A stretch of 64,000 bases of DNA from Biostraticola tofi (lineage in GTDB: Bacteria; Pseudomonadota; Gammaproteobacteria; Enterobacterales; Enterobacteriaceae), in contig NZ_SMCR01000002.1 of NCBI RefSeq assembly GCF_004343195.1, positions 186,001 to 250,000 on the forward strand. The letters run 5' to 3'. A model generated the notes under the pieces. It was not told where the DNA came from. It made no database searches and saw only the letters and a list, made by a program, of their open reading frames with translations. How positions within the stretch are numbered: position 1 is the stretch's first letter; the number at the start of each line of letters is the position of its first letter. Positions 41,597 through 51,193 of this stretch are shown piece after piece. Made by a program: the position numbers and the translations under genes.

Positions 41597-42427
41597 TCAG
41601 ACCTGACTCATTTTGTCAGGATGTGATCCCAGGCGGGTGCCGTTGTCGAGCGTAGCAATCTGCTGCAGTTCATCCTGCCCCAGGCTGAAATCCAGCACGT
41701 CCCAGTTTTCCTTGATACGTGCCGGCGTCACTGATTTGGGGATGACCACCAGGCCTGAGTCCAGATGCCAGCGGATAACGATTTGCGCCGGTGTCTTGCC
41801 GTATTTCGCCGCCAGGTGCTTGATGATTTCGGTATCAAATACACCTTTGCCGCCTTGAGCCAGCGGACTCCAGGATTCAGTGATGATCCGGTTATCCGCA
41901 TTCCATTGACGCAGCTCTTGCTGCTGCAGCAGAGGGTGCAGTTCGATTTGATTAATCACCGGCGTCACGCCGGTTTCATCCAGCAGTCGTTTCAGATGCG
42001 GGATCTGGAAGTTACACACGCCGATGCTTTTAATCAGACCCTCTTCCCTGAGCTTCACCAGCTCACGCCAGGCCTGGACATAGTTATCTTTGGATGGGAC
42101 CGGCCAGTGAATCAGGTAAAGATCCACATAATCAAGCTTCAGTTTTTTCAGGCTTTCTTCCAGTGCCTTAGGGGCAGCGGTCTGGTCCCCATTCCAAAGC
42201 TTGGTGGTGATAAACAGCTCTTCTCGCGGCACCGATGCCTGCTCCAGCGCGTTGCCGACGCCTTCTTCATTTTTGTAGATAGCCGCGGTATCGATTGAAC
42301 GGTATCCTGCCTCCAGAGCGGCATGAATGGCGGTGACCACCTCTTCGTTAGTCGCTTTCCAGACACCCAGGCCCAGCTGCGGCATGGTACGGCCATCGTT
42401 CAATGTGACGGTTGGTTGCGTTGCCAT
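41597..42427 (-). CDS. dkgA: 2,5-diketo-D-gluconate reductase A / methylglyoxal reductase (AKR family)
   Basis: DkgA is an NADPH-dependent aldo-keto reductase that acts on 2,5-diketogluconate, methylglyoxal and beta-keto esters. The 276-residue protein has the catalytic Asp and Tyr of GYRSIDTAAIYKNEEGVG near residues 45-60, the Lys in ITTKLWN, the His in YLIHWP, and the NADP-binding IPKSVTPARIKEN near 233. AGGAGA precedes the ATG at 42427. The E. coli gene is also linked to yghB and metC. Confidence 0.94.
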   Translation of the reverse strand: MATQPTVTLNDGRTMPQLGLGVWKATNEEVVTAIHAALEAGYRSIDTAAIYKNEEGVGNALEQASVPREELFITTKLWNGDQTAAPKALEESLKKLKLDYVDLYLIHWPVPSKDNYVQAWRELVKLREEGLIKSIGVCNFQIPHLKRLLDETGVTPVINQIELHPLLQQQELRQWNADNRIITESWSPLAQGGKGVFDTEIIKHLAAKYGKTPAQIVIRWHLDSGLVVIPKSVTPARIKENWDVLDFSLGQDELQQIATLDNGTRLGSHPDKMSQV

Positions 42428-42528
42428 TCTGTCTCCTTTTCGTATCGGCGTCACGCCCGCAAAGGCGGGCGCTGATAAATGCGTATTCCTAATACTAGTC
42501 GAAAAACCGGCATTGGTCGGCACCGCCC

Positions 42529-43194
42529 TCAGGCGGCGTCTTTGAGCCTGCGCTTGCGCAGCACCAGGATCAGGCTGCCGGCCAGGCCCGCCACCAGCAA
42601 GACAAGCGGCAGTATCATCAGAGCGGTCATTACCTGATCTTCATGCTGTTTCACCAGCGGGACATGGCTAATGGCAAAGCCGAGCGTGACCAGGGTTCCG
42701 ACCCAAATCAGCGCGCTTAACCAGTTGAATAACTGAAAGCGGCCATTGCTCAGTCCTGAAATGCCGGCCATCGTCGGCAGCAGGGTACGGATAAAAGCCA
42801 GGAAACGGCCCACCAGCAGCGCTGCCAGGCCATGACGGTGAAACATGGCATAAGCCCGCTGGTGGTAATGGGCCGGCAGGTGCAGCAGCCAGCAGCGGAC
42901 TATACGCGTATCTCCCAGCCAGCGGCCTTGAAGGTAGCTGAACCAGCAGCCGAAGCTGGCCGCCAGGGTGAGTATGATAATCGTTGGGAAGAAAGACATG
43001 ACGCCTTTGGCCACCATCGCACCGGACAGCAACAACAGGCTGTCTCCGGGTAGAAAGGAAGCGGGTAACAGGCCATTTTCCAAAAACAGCGTCGTAAACA
43101 TCACGCCGTAGACAATCATTACTACCCGTGGATCGGAAAGGGCGGCAAAATCCTGTTGCCATAGCGCACGGGTAATTTCATGCAAAACGTTCAT
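42529..43194 (-). CDS. yghB: DedA family membrane protein YghB
   Basis: YghB is a DedA/SNARE-associated membrane protein needed, redundantly with YqjA, for division, Tat export and proton-dependent drug tolerance in E. coli. The 221-residue protein has [23 protein letters not shown] near residue 37 and the conserved [19 protein letters not shown] near 130, whose Glu, Asp and Arg residues are needed for function in DedA proteins. It has about four to five membrane spans and ends in a basic tail. It lies next to metC as in E. coli. Confidence 0.93.
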   Translation of the reverse strand: MNVLHEITRALWQQDFAALSDPRVVMIVYGVMFTTLFLENGLLPASFLPGDSLLLLSGAMVAKGVMSFFPTIIILTLAASFGCWFSYLQGRWLGDTRIVRCWLLHLPAHYHQRAYAMFHRHGLAALLVGRFLAFIRTLLPTMAGISGLSNGRFQLFNWLSALIWVGTLVTLGFAISHVPLVKQHEDQVMTALMILPLVLLVAGLAGSLILVLRKRRLKDAA

Positions 43195-43315
43195 CTGTGC
43201 CTGGTTATCCTCAAATGGGTGTCTACTTATCGCGCATTATCCGGTCATTCCTTGAGACGGACGCAACAGCGAAGTCTGTAAGTTTAATTCTAGCTGGCAT
43301 CTGCCGGTAGAGCGA

Positions 43316-44512
43316 TTATTCCACCTGTTGTATGCGGGCCAAGCCTGATTCCAGATCGGCGATAAGGTCTTCGACATTTTCCAGGCCAATATGCAGCCTG
43401 ACCAGGGTACCGCTGAAATCAATGCCGCCGGCCGGCCTGATGGCCGCCAGTTCCTCTGGCTGGTTGGCCAGAATAAGTGACTCGAAGCCACCCCAGGAGT
43501 ATGCCATGCTGAAATGCTGGAAATGGTCGAGAAAGTGTTCCAGCTGTGCCTGGCTGAGCCGTTTGTTCAGCACAAACGAGAACAGGCCGCTGGCGCCGGT
43601 AAAATCACGGATAAAGAACTCATGGCCCTTGCTGCCCGGCAGTGCCGGGTGGTTGACGCGGGCAACCGCCGGATGCGCCGCCAGCCAGGTTGCCACCTCA
43701 AGACCGTTTTTTTCATGCTGTTTCAGCCGAATACCCAGGGTGCGCAGGCCACGGCTGGCCATATAGGCCGTATCGGCATCCACCATTTGTCCCATCAGGT
43801 AGGATTGCTCACGCAACTGATCCCAGCAGCGGGCATTGCTGACCGCCGTTCCTATCATCGCATCTGAATGCCCGATGATATATTTGGTGCCGGCCTGTAT
43901 CGAAATATCTACCCCCAGATCCAGTGCCTTCAGCAGTATGCCCGCCGCCCAGGTGTTATCCAGCATGATGACGATATGGGGATTAACCGCCCTGACCGCT
44001 GCCACAATGGCTGGAATATCCTGCACCTCCATGGTGATGGATCCCGGCGACTCCAGAAAAACCACGCGGGTATTATCCTGGACAAGGCTGGCGATATCGG
44101 CGCCGATCATCGGATCGAACCAGGTGGTGCTGACGTTAAGTTTAGCCAGAATATGCTGACAGAAATCCTGAGTGGGCTCATAGGCTGAACCGGTTACCAG
44201 AATGTGGTCACCGGCGCTGACAAAAGACAGGATGGCATTGGTAACCGCCGCCGCCCCGCAAGGATACAGCGCGCAGCCGGCGCCGCCTTCCAGTTCGACC
44301 ATAGCCTGAGAAAACGAAAAATGCGTCAGCGTGCCGCGACGACCATAAAACAGCTCGCCATTAGCCCGCTGGGCGGTGGCGTATTTTTTTGCCTGTACCG
44401 TCTCGAAAACCAGCGATGAGGCGCGCTGGATGACCGTGTTGACCGAACCCTGTGTAAATCTTTTATCCCTGCCGGCACTGATCAGCGCCGTTTCAATTTT
44501 TTTCGACGTCAT
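43316..44512 (-). CDS. metC: Cystathionine beta-lyase
   Basis: MetC cleaves cystathionine to homocysteine, pyruvate and ammonia. The 398-residue PLP enzyme has the Lys Schiff-base site in [11 protein letters not shown] near residue 215, [18 protein letters not shown] near 190, the PCGAAAV segment near 85 and the [17 protein letters not shown] ending. The ATG at 44512 follows an open frame of 23 unsupported codons. A possible single MetJ half-array near 44625 is weak. TRAP transporter genes lie upstream on the same strand. Confidence 0.94.
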   Translation of the reverse strand: MTSKKIETALISAGRDKRFTQGSVNTVIQRASSLVFETVQAKKYATAQRANGELFYGRRGTLTHFSFSQAMVELEGGAGCALYPCGAAAVTNAILSFVSAGDHILVTGSAYEPTQDFCQHILAKLNVSTTWFDPMIGADIASLVQDNTRVVFLESPGSITMEVQDIPAIVAAVRAVNPHIVIMLDNTWAAGILLKALDLGVDISIQAGTKYIIGHSDAMIGTAVSNARCWDQLREQSYLMGQMVDADTAYMASRGLRTLGIRLKQHEKNGLEVATWLAAHPAVARVNHPALPGSKGHEFFIRDFTGASGLFSFVLNKRLSQAQLEHFLDHFQHFSMAYSWGGFESLILANQPEELAAIRPAGGIDFSGTLVRLHIGLENVEDLIADLESGLARIQQVE

Positions 44513-44641
44513 TTTCTGCTCATCTGCCCTTTGCTGAAAAGTGAACCCCTTGATATGCCAACAGACCGCCAGTGCAACCATGGTCCGAATTTACTCTACG
44601 TTAGCATGAATACCCAAGGGGGGCAGACGTTTTACACCCGG

Positions 44642-45934
44642 TCAGTTATTCAGAAAACCAAACACGCCCGGCAGCCACAGCGAAATCGCCGGTATGTAGG
44701 TCACCATCATCAGCACCAGGAACAGCGCGCCATAGAACGGCAGCATCGCTTTGACCACCGCTTCCATTTTCTGTTTACTGACGGCGCTGGCAACAAACAG
44801 TACCGATCCCACCGGCGGCGTAATCAGACCAATGCCCAGGTTAACCAGCATGATCATGCCGAAATGGACCGGATCAACGCCAATACTGTGCACTACCGGC
44901 ATCAGCACCGGCGTCAGAATCAGGATGATCGGAGCCATGTCCATCAGCGTGCCGATCAGCAACAGCATAATATTAATGCACATCAGGATGACGTATTTAT
45001 TATCGGAAAGGGTGGTAAAAAAGTCGGTAATTCGCGATGGCAGTTGCATAAATGTCATGACTCCGCCGAAGGCAGCGGCAAAACCGATAAGTATCATGAC
45101 GATGGTGACGGTTTTTACCGTCCGGAACATCAGTTTGGGCAGTTCGGACCATTTATAATCGCGATAGATAAACATGGTGACGAAGAATGACCATAGGCAG
45201 GCGATCGCCGCTGACTCGGTCGCGGTGAAAATGCCGCTCAGAATACCGCCCATGATGATAACTACCGTCATCAGCCCCCAGAGCGCATCGATAAAAATCT
45301 TCAGCGCCTGGCGAAACGGAATACGCTCGCCTTTGGGGTAGCCGCGTTTATGGGCAAAGCAGACACACATAATCATCAGCGTAAGACTGAGCAGCAGGCC
45401 CGGCATGATGCCGGCGATAAACAGCGCGGCGATAGAAACGGTACCGCCGGTTGCCAGCGAATAGATAACCGAGTTATGGCTTGGAGGAGTAAGGATCGCC
45501 TGGACTGAACCGCTGGCGGTCACCGCTGCGGCAAAATCCCGGGGATAACCCTTTTTATCCATCTCCGGGATCATCACCGATCCGATAGAGGCGGTATCCG
45601 CTACCGAGGATCCTGAAATAGCGCCGAAAAAGGTAGAAGCAACGATATTCACCAGCGACAGGCCGCCGCGAATAAAGCCGACGAAAATATAGGCAAAGTT
45701 GACCAGCCGTCGGGCAATTCCCCCTTCGGCCATAATCGCGCCCGCCAGAATAAAAAACGGGATGGCCAGCAGGGAGAATTTATTAACGCCGTTGGTAATC
45801 TGGATCATTACCGCTTCCAGTGGTAAATCAATCCACAGTGCGCCGGCAATGGCGCTCAGACCTACAGCAAACGCCACCGGCACGCCAATCGCCAGAAGAA
45901 TTGCCAGTGATAACAGTAACACCAGTGCATCCAT
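44642..45934 (-). CDS. TRAP transporter large permease (DctM family)
   Basis: The 430-residue, about twelve-span membrane protein is a DctM subunit of a tripartite ATP-independent transporter. Family segments are AILLAIGVPVAFAVGLS, ISGSSVADTASIGSVMIPEMDKKGY near residue 110 and TPPSHNSVIYSLATGG near 150, then the C-terminal PPVGSVLFVASAVSKQKME. It works with DctQ and DctP encoded just upstream on the same strand, using a sodium or proton gradient. The substrate is an acid solute of unknown identity. Confidence 0.93.
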   Translation of the reverse strand: MDALVLLLSLAILLAIGVPVAFAVGLSAIAGALWIDLPLEAVMIQITNGVNKFSLLAIPFFILAGAIMAEGGIARRLVNFAYIFVGFIRGGLSLVNIVASTFFGAISGSSVADTASIGSVMIPEMDKKGYPRDFAAAVTASGSVQAILTPPSHNSVIYSLATGGTVSIAALFIAGIMPGLLLSLTLMIMCVCFAHKRGYPKGERIPFRQALKIFIDALWGLMTVVIIMGGILSGIFTATESAAIACLWSFFVTMFIYRDYKWSELPKLMFRTVKTVTIVMILIGFAAAFGGVMTFMQLPSRITDFFTTLSDNKYVILMCINIMLLLIGTLMDMAPIILILTPVLMPVVHSIGVDPVHFGMIMLVNLGIGLITPPVGSVLFVASAVSKQKMEAVVKAMLPFYGALFLVLMMVTYIPAISLWLPGVFGFLNN

Positions 45935-45951
45935 GATTTACTCCCGGGTAG

Positions 45952-46464
45952 TTAGTCGGTGTTACCCAACATGACGATAGGGCGATGCTCCTGTGTGCCG
46001 CGAAACAGGCTTTCCACAATGAACAGCAGAGTAACAAGAGAGCCGATGGGCATCGGCAGATAGGTTTGGCCTGCGGTTATTAGTGGAAATTCAGCCACCG
46101 GCTGTTCCCAGAGTTCAAGGCACAGCTGCAGGCTGTAATAAAAGATAAACAGACTGATGACCATCATCATCAGTTCGGCCAGTTTGGCGCACAGCTTTTT
46201 CATTGCCGGCGACAGACGATCGGTCAGCATGTTTACCGCAATATGAGAACGGGCGCGGTAACCTACCGCCGCGCCGACAAATGAAAAGGTCACCATGCAC
46301 AGGATAGCCACCGGCTCAGGCCAGGATAGACCGTCATTCAATACGTAACGGGCAAAGATACCTACCGGGATAATCAGCGTCATTACAATCAATGCCAGGC
46401 CGGCAATCCACATCGCGGCGAGATATATGGCATCCATGACCGTGCTATAAATATGACCCATCAT
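45952..46464 (-). CDS. TRAP transporter small permease (DctQ family)
   Basis: The 170-residue DctQ subunit has four predicted spans and the family segments YVLNDGLSWPEPVAILCMVTFSFVGAAVGYR and RSHIAVNML near residue 85. Two adjacent ATG codons (46464 and 46461) follow AAGGA by four to seven bases, so the start is uncertain by one residue. It lies 17 bases before dctM and 66 bases after dctP. Confidence 0.88.
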   Translation of the reverse strand: MMGHIYSTVMDAIYLAAMWIAGLALIVMTLIIPVGIFARYVLNDGLSWPEPVAILCMVTFSFVGAAVGYRARSHIAVNMLTDRLSPAMKKLCAKLAELMMMVISLFIFYYSLQLCLELWEQPVAEFPLITAGQTYLPMPIGSLVTLLFIVESLFRGTQEHRPIVMLGNTD

Positions 46465-46530
46465 TGCATCCTTCTTTATTATGCCTTGGCTGCAACCGAC
46501 ATTACGCCTAGGCTACAACTGACGCAGATA

Positions 46531-47511
46531 TTATTGAACCGCTTCGATTTGACTAATCAGCTCTTTATGGTTGGCGCCAAACTGATCCCTGACCGGCTGA
46601 GTTGCCTTATAGTAATAGTCAGTATCAATTTCATGGAACTGAACGCCGCCGGCTTTCATTTTGTCAAGGGACTGCTGATTGTAGGTTTGCCACAATTGAC
46701 GCTGTTCGGTCTGAGCTTCTTTGGCCAGCTTAAGCAGAAGTTCCTGATCGGCTTTATCGAGCTTGTCCCAACGCGCTTTGGAATACAGGAACAGTTCAGG
46801 GATGATGAAATGGCGACTGAGGGTGTAATTTTTGACTACCGGCAGATAGTTATGGGCAACGAACGTCGGCGGATTGTTTTCAGTACCATCGATGACGCCG
46901 GTCTGCATTCCGCTGAACACTTCGCTGACACCCATTACCACCGCATTGGCTCCCATGGCTTTAAGCGTAGCGATAGCAATCGGGCTGCCCTGTACGCGAA
47001 TTTTCATTCCTTTTAAATCTTCAGGCTTGATAACAGGGGTCTTGGTAATAAGATTACGGGTTCCCCCGTCCATCCAGCCAAGGAATATCAGCCTGGAACG
47101 TTTGTTCTCGCTGATTTCATTGCCAATTTCCTGGCCAATTTTTCCGTCCAGCACCTTGTGCATATGTTCTTCATCGCGGAATATATAGGGCAGGGTAAAT
47201 ACATCTACCGCAGGCAATATGGCCGCGACGGGTGCCATGGAAACGCGAATAATATCTATGGCGCCAAGTTGAGCCTGCTCAATGGTTTGTTTCTCATCTC
47301 CCAGCACCCCGCCAGGGAAGGTTTTAATTTCCAGGCGTCCATTAGTTGCAGCTTTGAGTTTTTCACCCATATGCTGAACGGCAACGACATTGGGATATCC
47401 TTCAGGATGAACATCTGCTGCTTTGATTTGTACGGCGTGAGAGAGGGGGCTTAATAATATTCCGGCTGCGCAGAGTACAGCACCGGCTAATTTTCCACGA
47501 GACATTAGCAT
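46531..47511 (-). CDS. TRAP transporter substrate-binding protein (DctP family)
   Basis: The periplasmic DctP subunit has 326 residues from the ATG at 47511, five bases after GGAG. The signal peptide is KLAGAVLCAAGILLSPLSHA, cleaved before VQIKAADVHPEGYP. The family segments PGGVLGDEKQTIEQAQLGAIDI, GMKIRVQGSPIAIATLKAMGANAV and DGTENNPPTF are present; the Arg in KIRVQ is the usual carboxylate anchor. ENNPPT is common among sugar-acid and C4-dicarboxylate types, so I infer an organic acid. Regulation may involve the weak CRP-like site at 47667. Confidence 0.9.
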   Translation of the reverse strand: MLMSRGKLAGAVLCAAGILLSPLSHAVQIKAADVHPEGYPNVVAVQHMGEKLKAATNGRLEIKTFPGGVLGDEKQTIEQAQLGAIDIIRVSMAPVAAILPAVDVFTLPYIFRDEEHMHKVLDGKIGQEIGNEISENKRSRLIFLGWMDGGTRNLITKTPVIKPEDLKGMKIRVQGSPIAIATLKAMGANAVVMGVSEVFSGMQTGVIDGTENNPPTFVAHNYLPVVKNYTLSRHFIIPELFLYSKARWDKLDKADQELLLKLAKEAQTEQRQLWQTYNQQSLDKMKAGGVQFHEIDTDYYYKATQPVRDQFGANHKELISQIEAVQ

Positions 47512-47929
47512 AGATTCTCCAGAGGCACTGATTTGTGAGAAATATAATAATATTTTTGTATATTGAGTTTTATAAATTAATGATAAGTGAAATAACATAT
47601 TGTGAGGGTTTCGGCTGAGGGATCTCAACCCTGATATGAAAGGTAATCTATTGTGGGGCTCATTACATTGAGCAAAATCACAAAAGCGAAACGGATATGA
47701 AATGATATTACTAAAACTTTGAAAAGATATTTTGATAATTAATCATCATAGATGATTGACCCAATTCGGCCAAAAGCGGCTTCAACGGTCAGCCGGCCGG
47801 CTCGCGGCGCAGGGGCGCTCAGCCTGGCGATTTGCACAAATAATAATGAGAACCACTATCAATTCCTGCCGTGTTTGCTATTATTCTTGCTGCAAAAAAC
47901 TCAAAATAGCTCTTGGTTGGAGGCACAGC
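47512..47929. other. Divergent regulatory spacer between dctP and exbB
   Basis: The 418-bp AT-rich region separates the TRAP operon and exbBD. Besides the Fur box at 47842 and a weak CRP-like site at 47667-47682 (ATTGA, six bases, TCACA), I see no gene. A plus-strand open frame from 47756 is in the exbB frame but lies before the true start. Confidence 0.6.
47842..47860 (+). promoter_or_regulatory. Fur box upstream of exbB
   Basis: AATAATGAGAACCACTATC matches the 19-base Fur consensus at 15 of 19 positions. It lies 69 bases before the exbB start. exbBD repression by Fur-iron is established in enterobacteria. Confidence 0.75.
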
Positions 47930-48910
47930 ATGAAGACGGCTGTCATACAATGTTCCCAGAATGAATTCAGCGCGCGCCAGCGCCGCTCATTCTCACTTTC
48001 CGCTGCGCTGGGCGCTGTTTGCGTTACGGCAATGCTCATTATCAGCGTTCCGGTCCTGGCCGCGCCTCAGACCGCGGCAACCCCGGGTTCAGAGCCGGTA
48101 GCCACCAGCGTACCTGCCCAGTCTCCGACTGCCGCTCAAGCTGCGGTACCGATTGCGCCTGCGGCAGGTACCCCATTGTCGCCGGCACAGCAGCAGTTCA
48201 TGCAGATGGACCTGTCGGTCTGGGGCATGTATCAACACGCCGACGTGGTGGTAAAAACCGTCATGATCGGCCTGCTCATCGCTTCCGTTATCACCTGGGC
48301 GCTATTTTTCGGCAAGAGCGCTGAATTGATGTCTGCCAAGCGTCGCCTGCGCCGTGAACTGGCCGCGCTCAGAGATGCACGCAGCCTGGATGAAGCCATC
48401 AATACCGCCTCGTCGTTTTCCGGCCCGAGCATCGGTTCGCGTTTAATCAGTGAAGCACGAGACGAGCTTGAACTGTCCGCTGAATCGCCTGACAACAACG
48501 GGATCAAAGAACGTGCGGCGTTTCGTCTTGAGCGTCGGGTGACTGCCACCGGTCGTGAGATGGGCAAGGGTAACGGTTTTCTCGCGACTATCGGTGCCAT
48601 ATCGCCGTTTATCGGCCTGTTCGGCACCGTATGGGGCATCATGAACAGCTTCATTGGTATCGCGCATACCCAGACAACTAATCTGGCAGTGGTCGCACCA
48701 GGCATCGCCGAAGCCTTGCTGGCGACGGCTATCGGCCTGTTCGCCGCGATTCCTGCGGTAGTCATCTATAATATCTTCGCCCGAACCATTGCCAGTTACA
48801 AAGCAATGGTGGGAGATTGTGCCGCACAGGTACTGCTGCTGGTGAGCCGAGATCTGGATTTGGTCGATAGCCGCTCAAGCAAAAACGTTCCCAAGTTCCG
48901 GGTTGGTTAA
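47930..48910 (+). CDS. exbB: TonB energy-coupling protein ExbB, long form
   Basis: ExbB forms the proton-channel core of the TonB-ExbB-ExbD motor that drives siderophore and vitamin B12 import. The ATG at 47930 (TTGGAGG before it) gives 326 residues against 244 in E. coli ExbB. The extra N-terminus is a hydrophobic signal-like span ([21 protein letters not shown]) followed by an Ala, Pro and Thr rich linker to about residue 90, as in the long ExbB type of Serratia. The conserved core has [18 protein letters not shown], three spans, and [12 protein letters not shown]. It is repressed by the Fur box at 47842. Confidence 0.92.
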   Translation: MKTAVIQCSQNEFSARQRRSFSLSAALGAVCVTAMLIISVPVLAAPQTAATPGSEPVATSVPAQSPTAAQAAVPIAPAAGTPLSPAQQQFMQMDLSVWGMYQHADVVVKTVMIGLLIASVITWALFFGKSAELMSAKRRLRRELAALRDARSLDEAINTASSFSGPSIGSRLISEARDELELSAESPDNNGIKERAAFRLERRVTATGREMGKGNGFLATIGAISPFIGLFGTVWGIMNSFIGIAHTQTTNLAVVAPGIAEALLATAIGLFAAIPAVVIYNIFARTIASYKAMVGDCAAQVLLLVSRDLDLVDSRSSKNVPKFRVG

Positions 48911-48913
48911 GTC

Positions 48914-49339
48914 ATGGCGATACATTTGAACGAAGATGCGGATAACGATGGTGAAATGCATGATATCAATGTGACGCCATTTATCGACGTCATGCTGGTG
49001 TTGCTGATTATCTTTATGGTTGCCGCACCGTTGGCGACGGTTGATATTCGCGTTGATTTACCTAATTCCTCAGCCACGCCCCAGCCCCGGCCCGACAAAC
49101 CGGTCTATCTGTCTATTAAAGCTGACAAGCAGCTCTACATTGGCGAAGAACCGACTACTGCTGAGACGATGGCCACCATGCTCGCCGCCACCACTCAAGG
49201 TAACAAGGAAACCGTTATTTTTTTCCAGGCGGATAAAAGCGTTGATTACGGTACGCTGATGTCGGTAATGGATAATTTGCGTAAGGCAGGGTACTTCAAG
49301 GTAGGATTGGTCGGCATGGAAACGCCGGGCCAGCAATAA
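48914..49339 (+). CDS. exbD: TonB energy-coupling protein ExbD
   Basis: ExbD is the single-span partner of ExbB. The 141-residue protein has the short cytoplasmic start MAIHLNEDADNDGEM, then DINVTPFIDVMLVLLIIFMV, where the Asp in FIDVM is the proton-carrying residue of the membrane helix. The periplasmic domain follows. It lies three bases after exbB in the same operon, and a U-tailed hairpin follows. Confidence 0.95.
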   Translation: MAIHLNEDADNDGEMHDINVTPFIDVMLVLLIIFMVAAPLATVDIRVDLPNSSATPQPRPDKPVYLSIKADKQLYIGEEPTTAETMATMLAATTQGNKETVIFFQADKSVDYGTLMSVMDNLRKAGYFKVGLVGMETPGQQ

Positions 49340-49380
49340 TGCCGGCAGACCTCACGCAGCCAGCCTGGTATGCTGCCATC

Positions 49381-49412
49381 AAGCCCCTGCATTCAATGTG
49401 GGGGCTTTTTGT
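49381..49412 (+). terminator. Rho-independent terminator of exbBD
   Basis: AAGCCCC pairs with GGGGCTT around a 13-base loop and is followed by a run of Ts (CTTTTTGTTTT). It lies 41 bases after the exbD stop, between convergent exbD and yghA, and can serve both. Confidence 0.8.
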
Positions 49413-49421
49413 TTTAGCGGC

Positions 49422-50321
49422 TTAACCCAGATGATTACCACCGGTCACGCCGTGGACTTCAGCCGTGACATAGCTGGATTCCTGCGACGCCAGATAGACA
49501 TAAATCGGCGCCAGTTCCGCAGGTTGACCGGCACGCCCCAGCGGGGTGCTTGAGCCAAAGGATGGCAGATCTTCCGTTGGCTGACCGCCCGCTACCTGCA
49601 GCACGGTCCAGATCGGACCGGGAGCGACGCAGTTGACCCTGATACCTTTAGATGCCACCTGTTTTGCCAGACCGCGCGTATAGTTGAGGATCGCCGCCTT
49701 GGTTGCGGCATAATCCAGTAATGTAGGACTTGGTTGATAGGCCTGGATGGATGAGGTGGTGATAATCGATGCGCCAGCCGGCAAGTAAGGTATCGCCGCT
49801 TTGGTTATCCAGAACAAGGAAAACACATTGGTCTCGAAGGTTTTGCGGAACTGTTCAGTCGTCAGTTCAGCAATATCTTCGACGGCGGTCTGTTTCCCTG
49901 CAACCAGCGCCAGAATATCCAGACCGCCGAGCTGGTTAACCGCATCCTCGACCACTTTCACATTGACCGATTCATCACTCAGGTCACCGGGCAGTAATAC
50001 CACCTTGCGTCCTGCTTCTTTAACCAGGTCGGCGACCTGCTGTACATCTTTATGCTCATCAGGATGATACGCCAGGGCGATGTCTGCACCCTCCCGGGCG
50101 TAAGCAATGGCTGCCGCGCGCCCGATACCGGAGTCGGCGCCGGTCACCAGCGCTTTGCGTCCTTCCAGCCGGCCGGTCCCGCGATAGGTTTTTTCCCCAC
50201 AATCCGGGACTACATTCATTTCTGACTGCAGACCAGGGGGGGTTTGCTTCTGCTTTGGGAATTCGTCGCGGGTATATTGGGTAAGCGGATTCTGCATTTT
50301 ATATTGATCATACTCAGCCAT
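49422..50321 (-). CDS. yghA: SDR family oxidoreductase YghA
   Basis: YghA is an NADP-dependent short-chain aldehyde/alcohol dehydrogenase next to exbD in E. coli. The 299-residue protein has an N-terminal extension ([16 protein letters not shown]), the cofactor motif TGADSGIG near residue 60, and the catalytic [18 protein letters not shown] segment with YxxxK. The NNAG motif is replaced by LALVAG, close to the E. coli form. It converges on exbBD at the terminator. Confidence 0.92.
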   Translation of the reverse strand: MAEYDQYKMQNPLTQYTRDEFPKQKQTPPGLQSEMNVVPDCGEKTYRGTGRLEGRKALVTGADSGIGRAAAIAYAREGADIALAYHPDEHKDVQQVADLVKEAGRKVVLLPGDLSDESVNVKVVEDAVNQLGGLDILALVAGKQTAVEDIAELTTEQFRKTFETNVFSLFWITKAAIPYLPAGASIITTSSIQAYQPSPTLLDYAATKAAILNYTRGLAKQVASKGIRVNCVAPGPIWTVLQVAGGQPTEDLPSFGSSTPLGRAGQPAELAPIYVYLASQESSYVTAEVHGVTGGNHLG

Positions 50322-50599
50322 ATTTATCTCCTGAAATACACTTTACGTCATTTAAGGGTAGACGAGTTTACTGATTTGTCGAATTAAGCGACGGTTACAC
50401 CCTATCATGCGTTATATCCGCAACTGATGGAATAACTATATATTTATTAATTATAATATAATTGTGTTAAAAATAACGCTTTCTAATGTAGATATACACT
50501 CACTAGAGTCGGATCGAACTGCCCGGTATCATAGAAACTATTTATCTTAAACATGCAAAATGCATTGCTTGCTAGGGGAGAATTATAGTCCCTTGCATG

Positions 50600-51061
50600 T
50601 CAGTGATCAGCGTTGATTTTACGATATTGTAATGCACTAGGCGTATTGCCGCAGGTGGCCGAGAGTAGCTGAATACCCTGAATAATGGTCTTACTGTGTC
50701 TTTCATCGCTGATAACCAATAGCTTCCCGGCGGCGTCTTCATTGATGATGCAAAAGTCACCATGGAGAATTTTTATGATGTTATAACCATAACGCCGGAT
50801 GGCTCTGGGTATCAGTTCCCCACTGATCAGCTCTTTGTTTGAGGGGAAATGGCTGAAGATTAAATAATTCAATAAGGGTAAGTTTTCTATCTGGCCGATA
50901 ATGTGCCATGTTTCATTATCTTGTTGATGGCATACGTAGTTGATTTCTTCATTTAGCAGAAGGTATCCTAATTTGAGCCGGTAAACACGTTGGTAAGTAT
51001 GATGCAAAAGAGGCGGGTTTTTATCGCACTTATCAGCGAAGATGTAGAATAAATTACTCAT
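50600..51061 (-). CDS. CarA-like N-terminal (glutamine-amidotransferase II-type) domain protein
   Basis: The 153-residue protein resembles, by eye, the first third of CarA, the beta-lactam synthetase of carbapenem biosynthesis, and other asparagine-synthetase N-terminal domains: MSNLFYIFADK start, HIIGQIENLPLLNYL, then RYGYNIIKILHGDFCIINEDAAGKLLVISDERHS near residues 92-130. The Cys2 nucleophile of true glutaminases is absent, as in beta-lactam synthetases. The synthetase domain (about 350 residues) is missing, and no continuation is seen downstream. It is either a remnant or a stand-alone domain. AAGGA precedes the ATG; a Fur-like site overlaps its upstream region. It faces away from luxI. 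Confidence 0.6.
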   Translation of the reverse strand: MSNLFYIFADKCDKNPPLLHHTYQRVYRLKLGYLLLNEEINYVCHQQDNETWHIIGQIENLPLLNYLIFSHFPSNKELISGELIPRAIRRYGYNIIKILHGDFCIINEDAAGKLLVISDERHSKTIIQGIQLLSATCGNTPSALQYRKINADH

Positions 51062-51071
51062 ATTTTTCCTT

Positions 51072-51090
51072 ATTAATAATAATCATTATA
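51072..51090. promoter_or_regulatory. Fur-box-like site upstream of the CarA-like gene
   Basis: ATTAATAATAATCATTATA matches the 19-base Fur consensus at 15 of 19 positions, but the region is AT-rich, which inflates such matches. It lies 10 bases before the CarA-like start. Confidence 0.35.
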
Positions 51091-51173
51091 ATCGTAAAAA
51101 ACCGGACATAATTCACTTATCTAATCTACCCCGTTACTTATTCAATTTATAGCTGGCATTAAGGTCAGTAATA

Positions 51174-51193
51174 CCCTGAACTTTAGTACAGGT
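51174..51193 (+). promoter_or_regulatory. lux-box (EsaR/ExpR-type) at the luxI promoter
   Basis: CCCTGAACTTTAGTACAGGT has an 18-base dyad (CCTG...CAGG) and matches the esa-box GCCTGTACTATAGTGCAGGT at 16 of 20 positions. It overlaps the -35 (TTGTTA, 51193-51198) of a predicted promoter with -10 TACGAT at 51216-51221, spaced 17. Binding of the LuxR protein should affect luxI transcription. Confidence 0.75.

Noticed and set aside
44625-44632. Single AGACGTTT resembling a MetJ box upstream of metC
   Set aside because: It matches 7 of 8 positions, but neighbouring eight-base units do not match, and MetJ needs at least two in tandem. It is also about 112 bases from the metC start.
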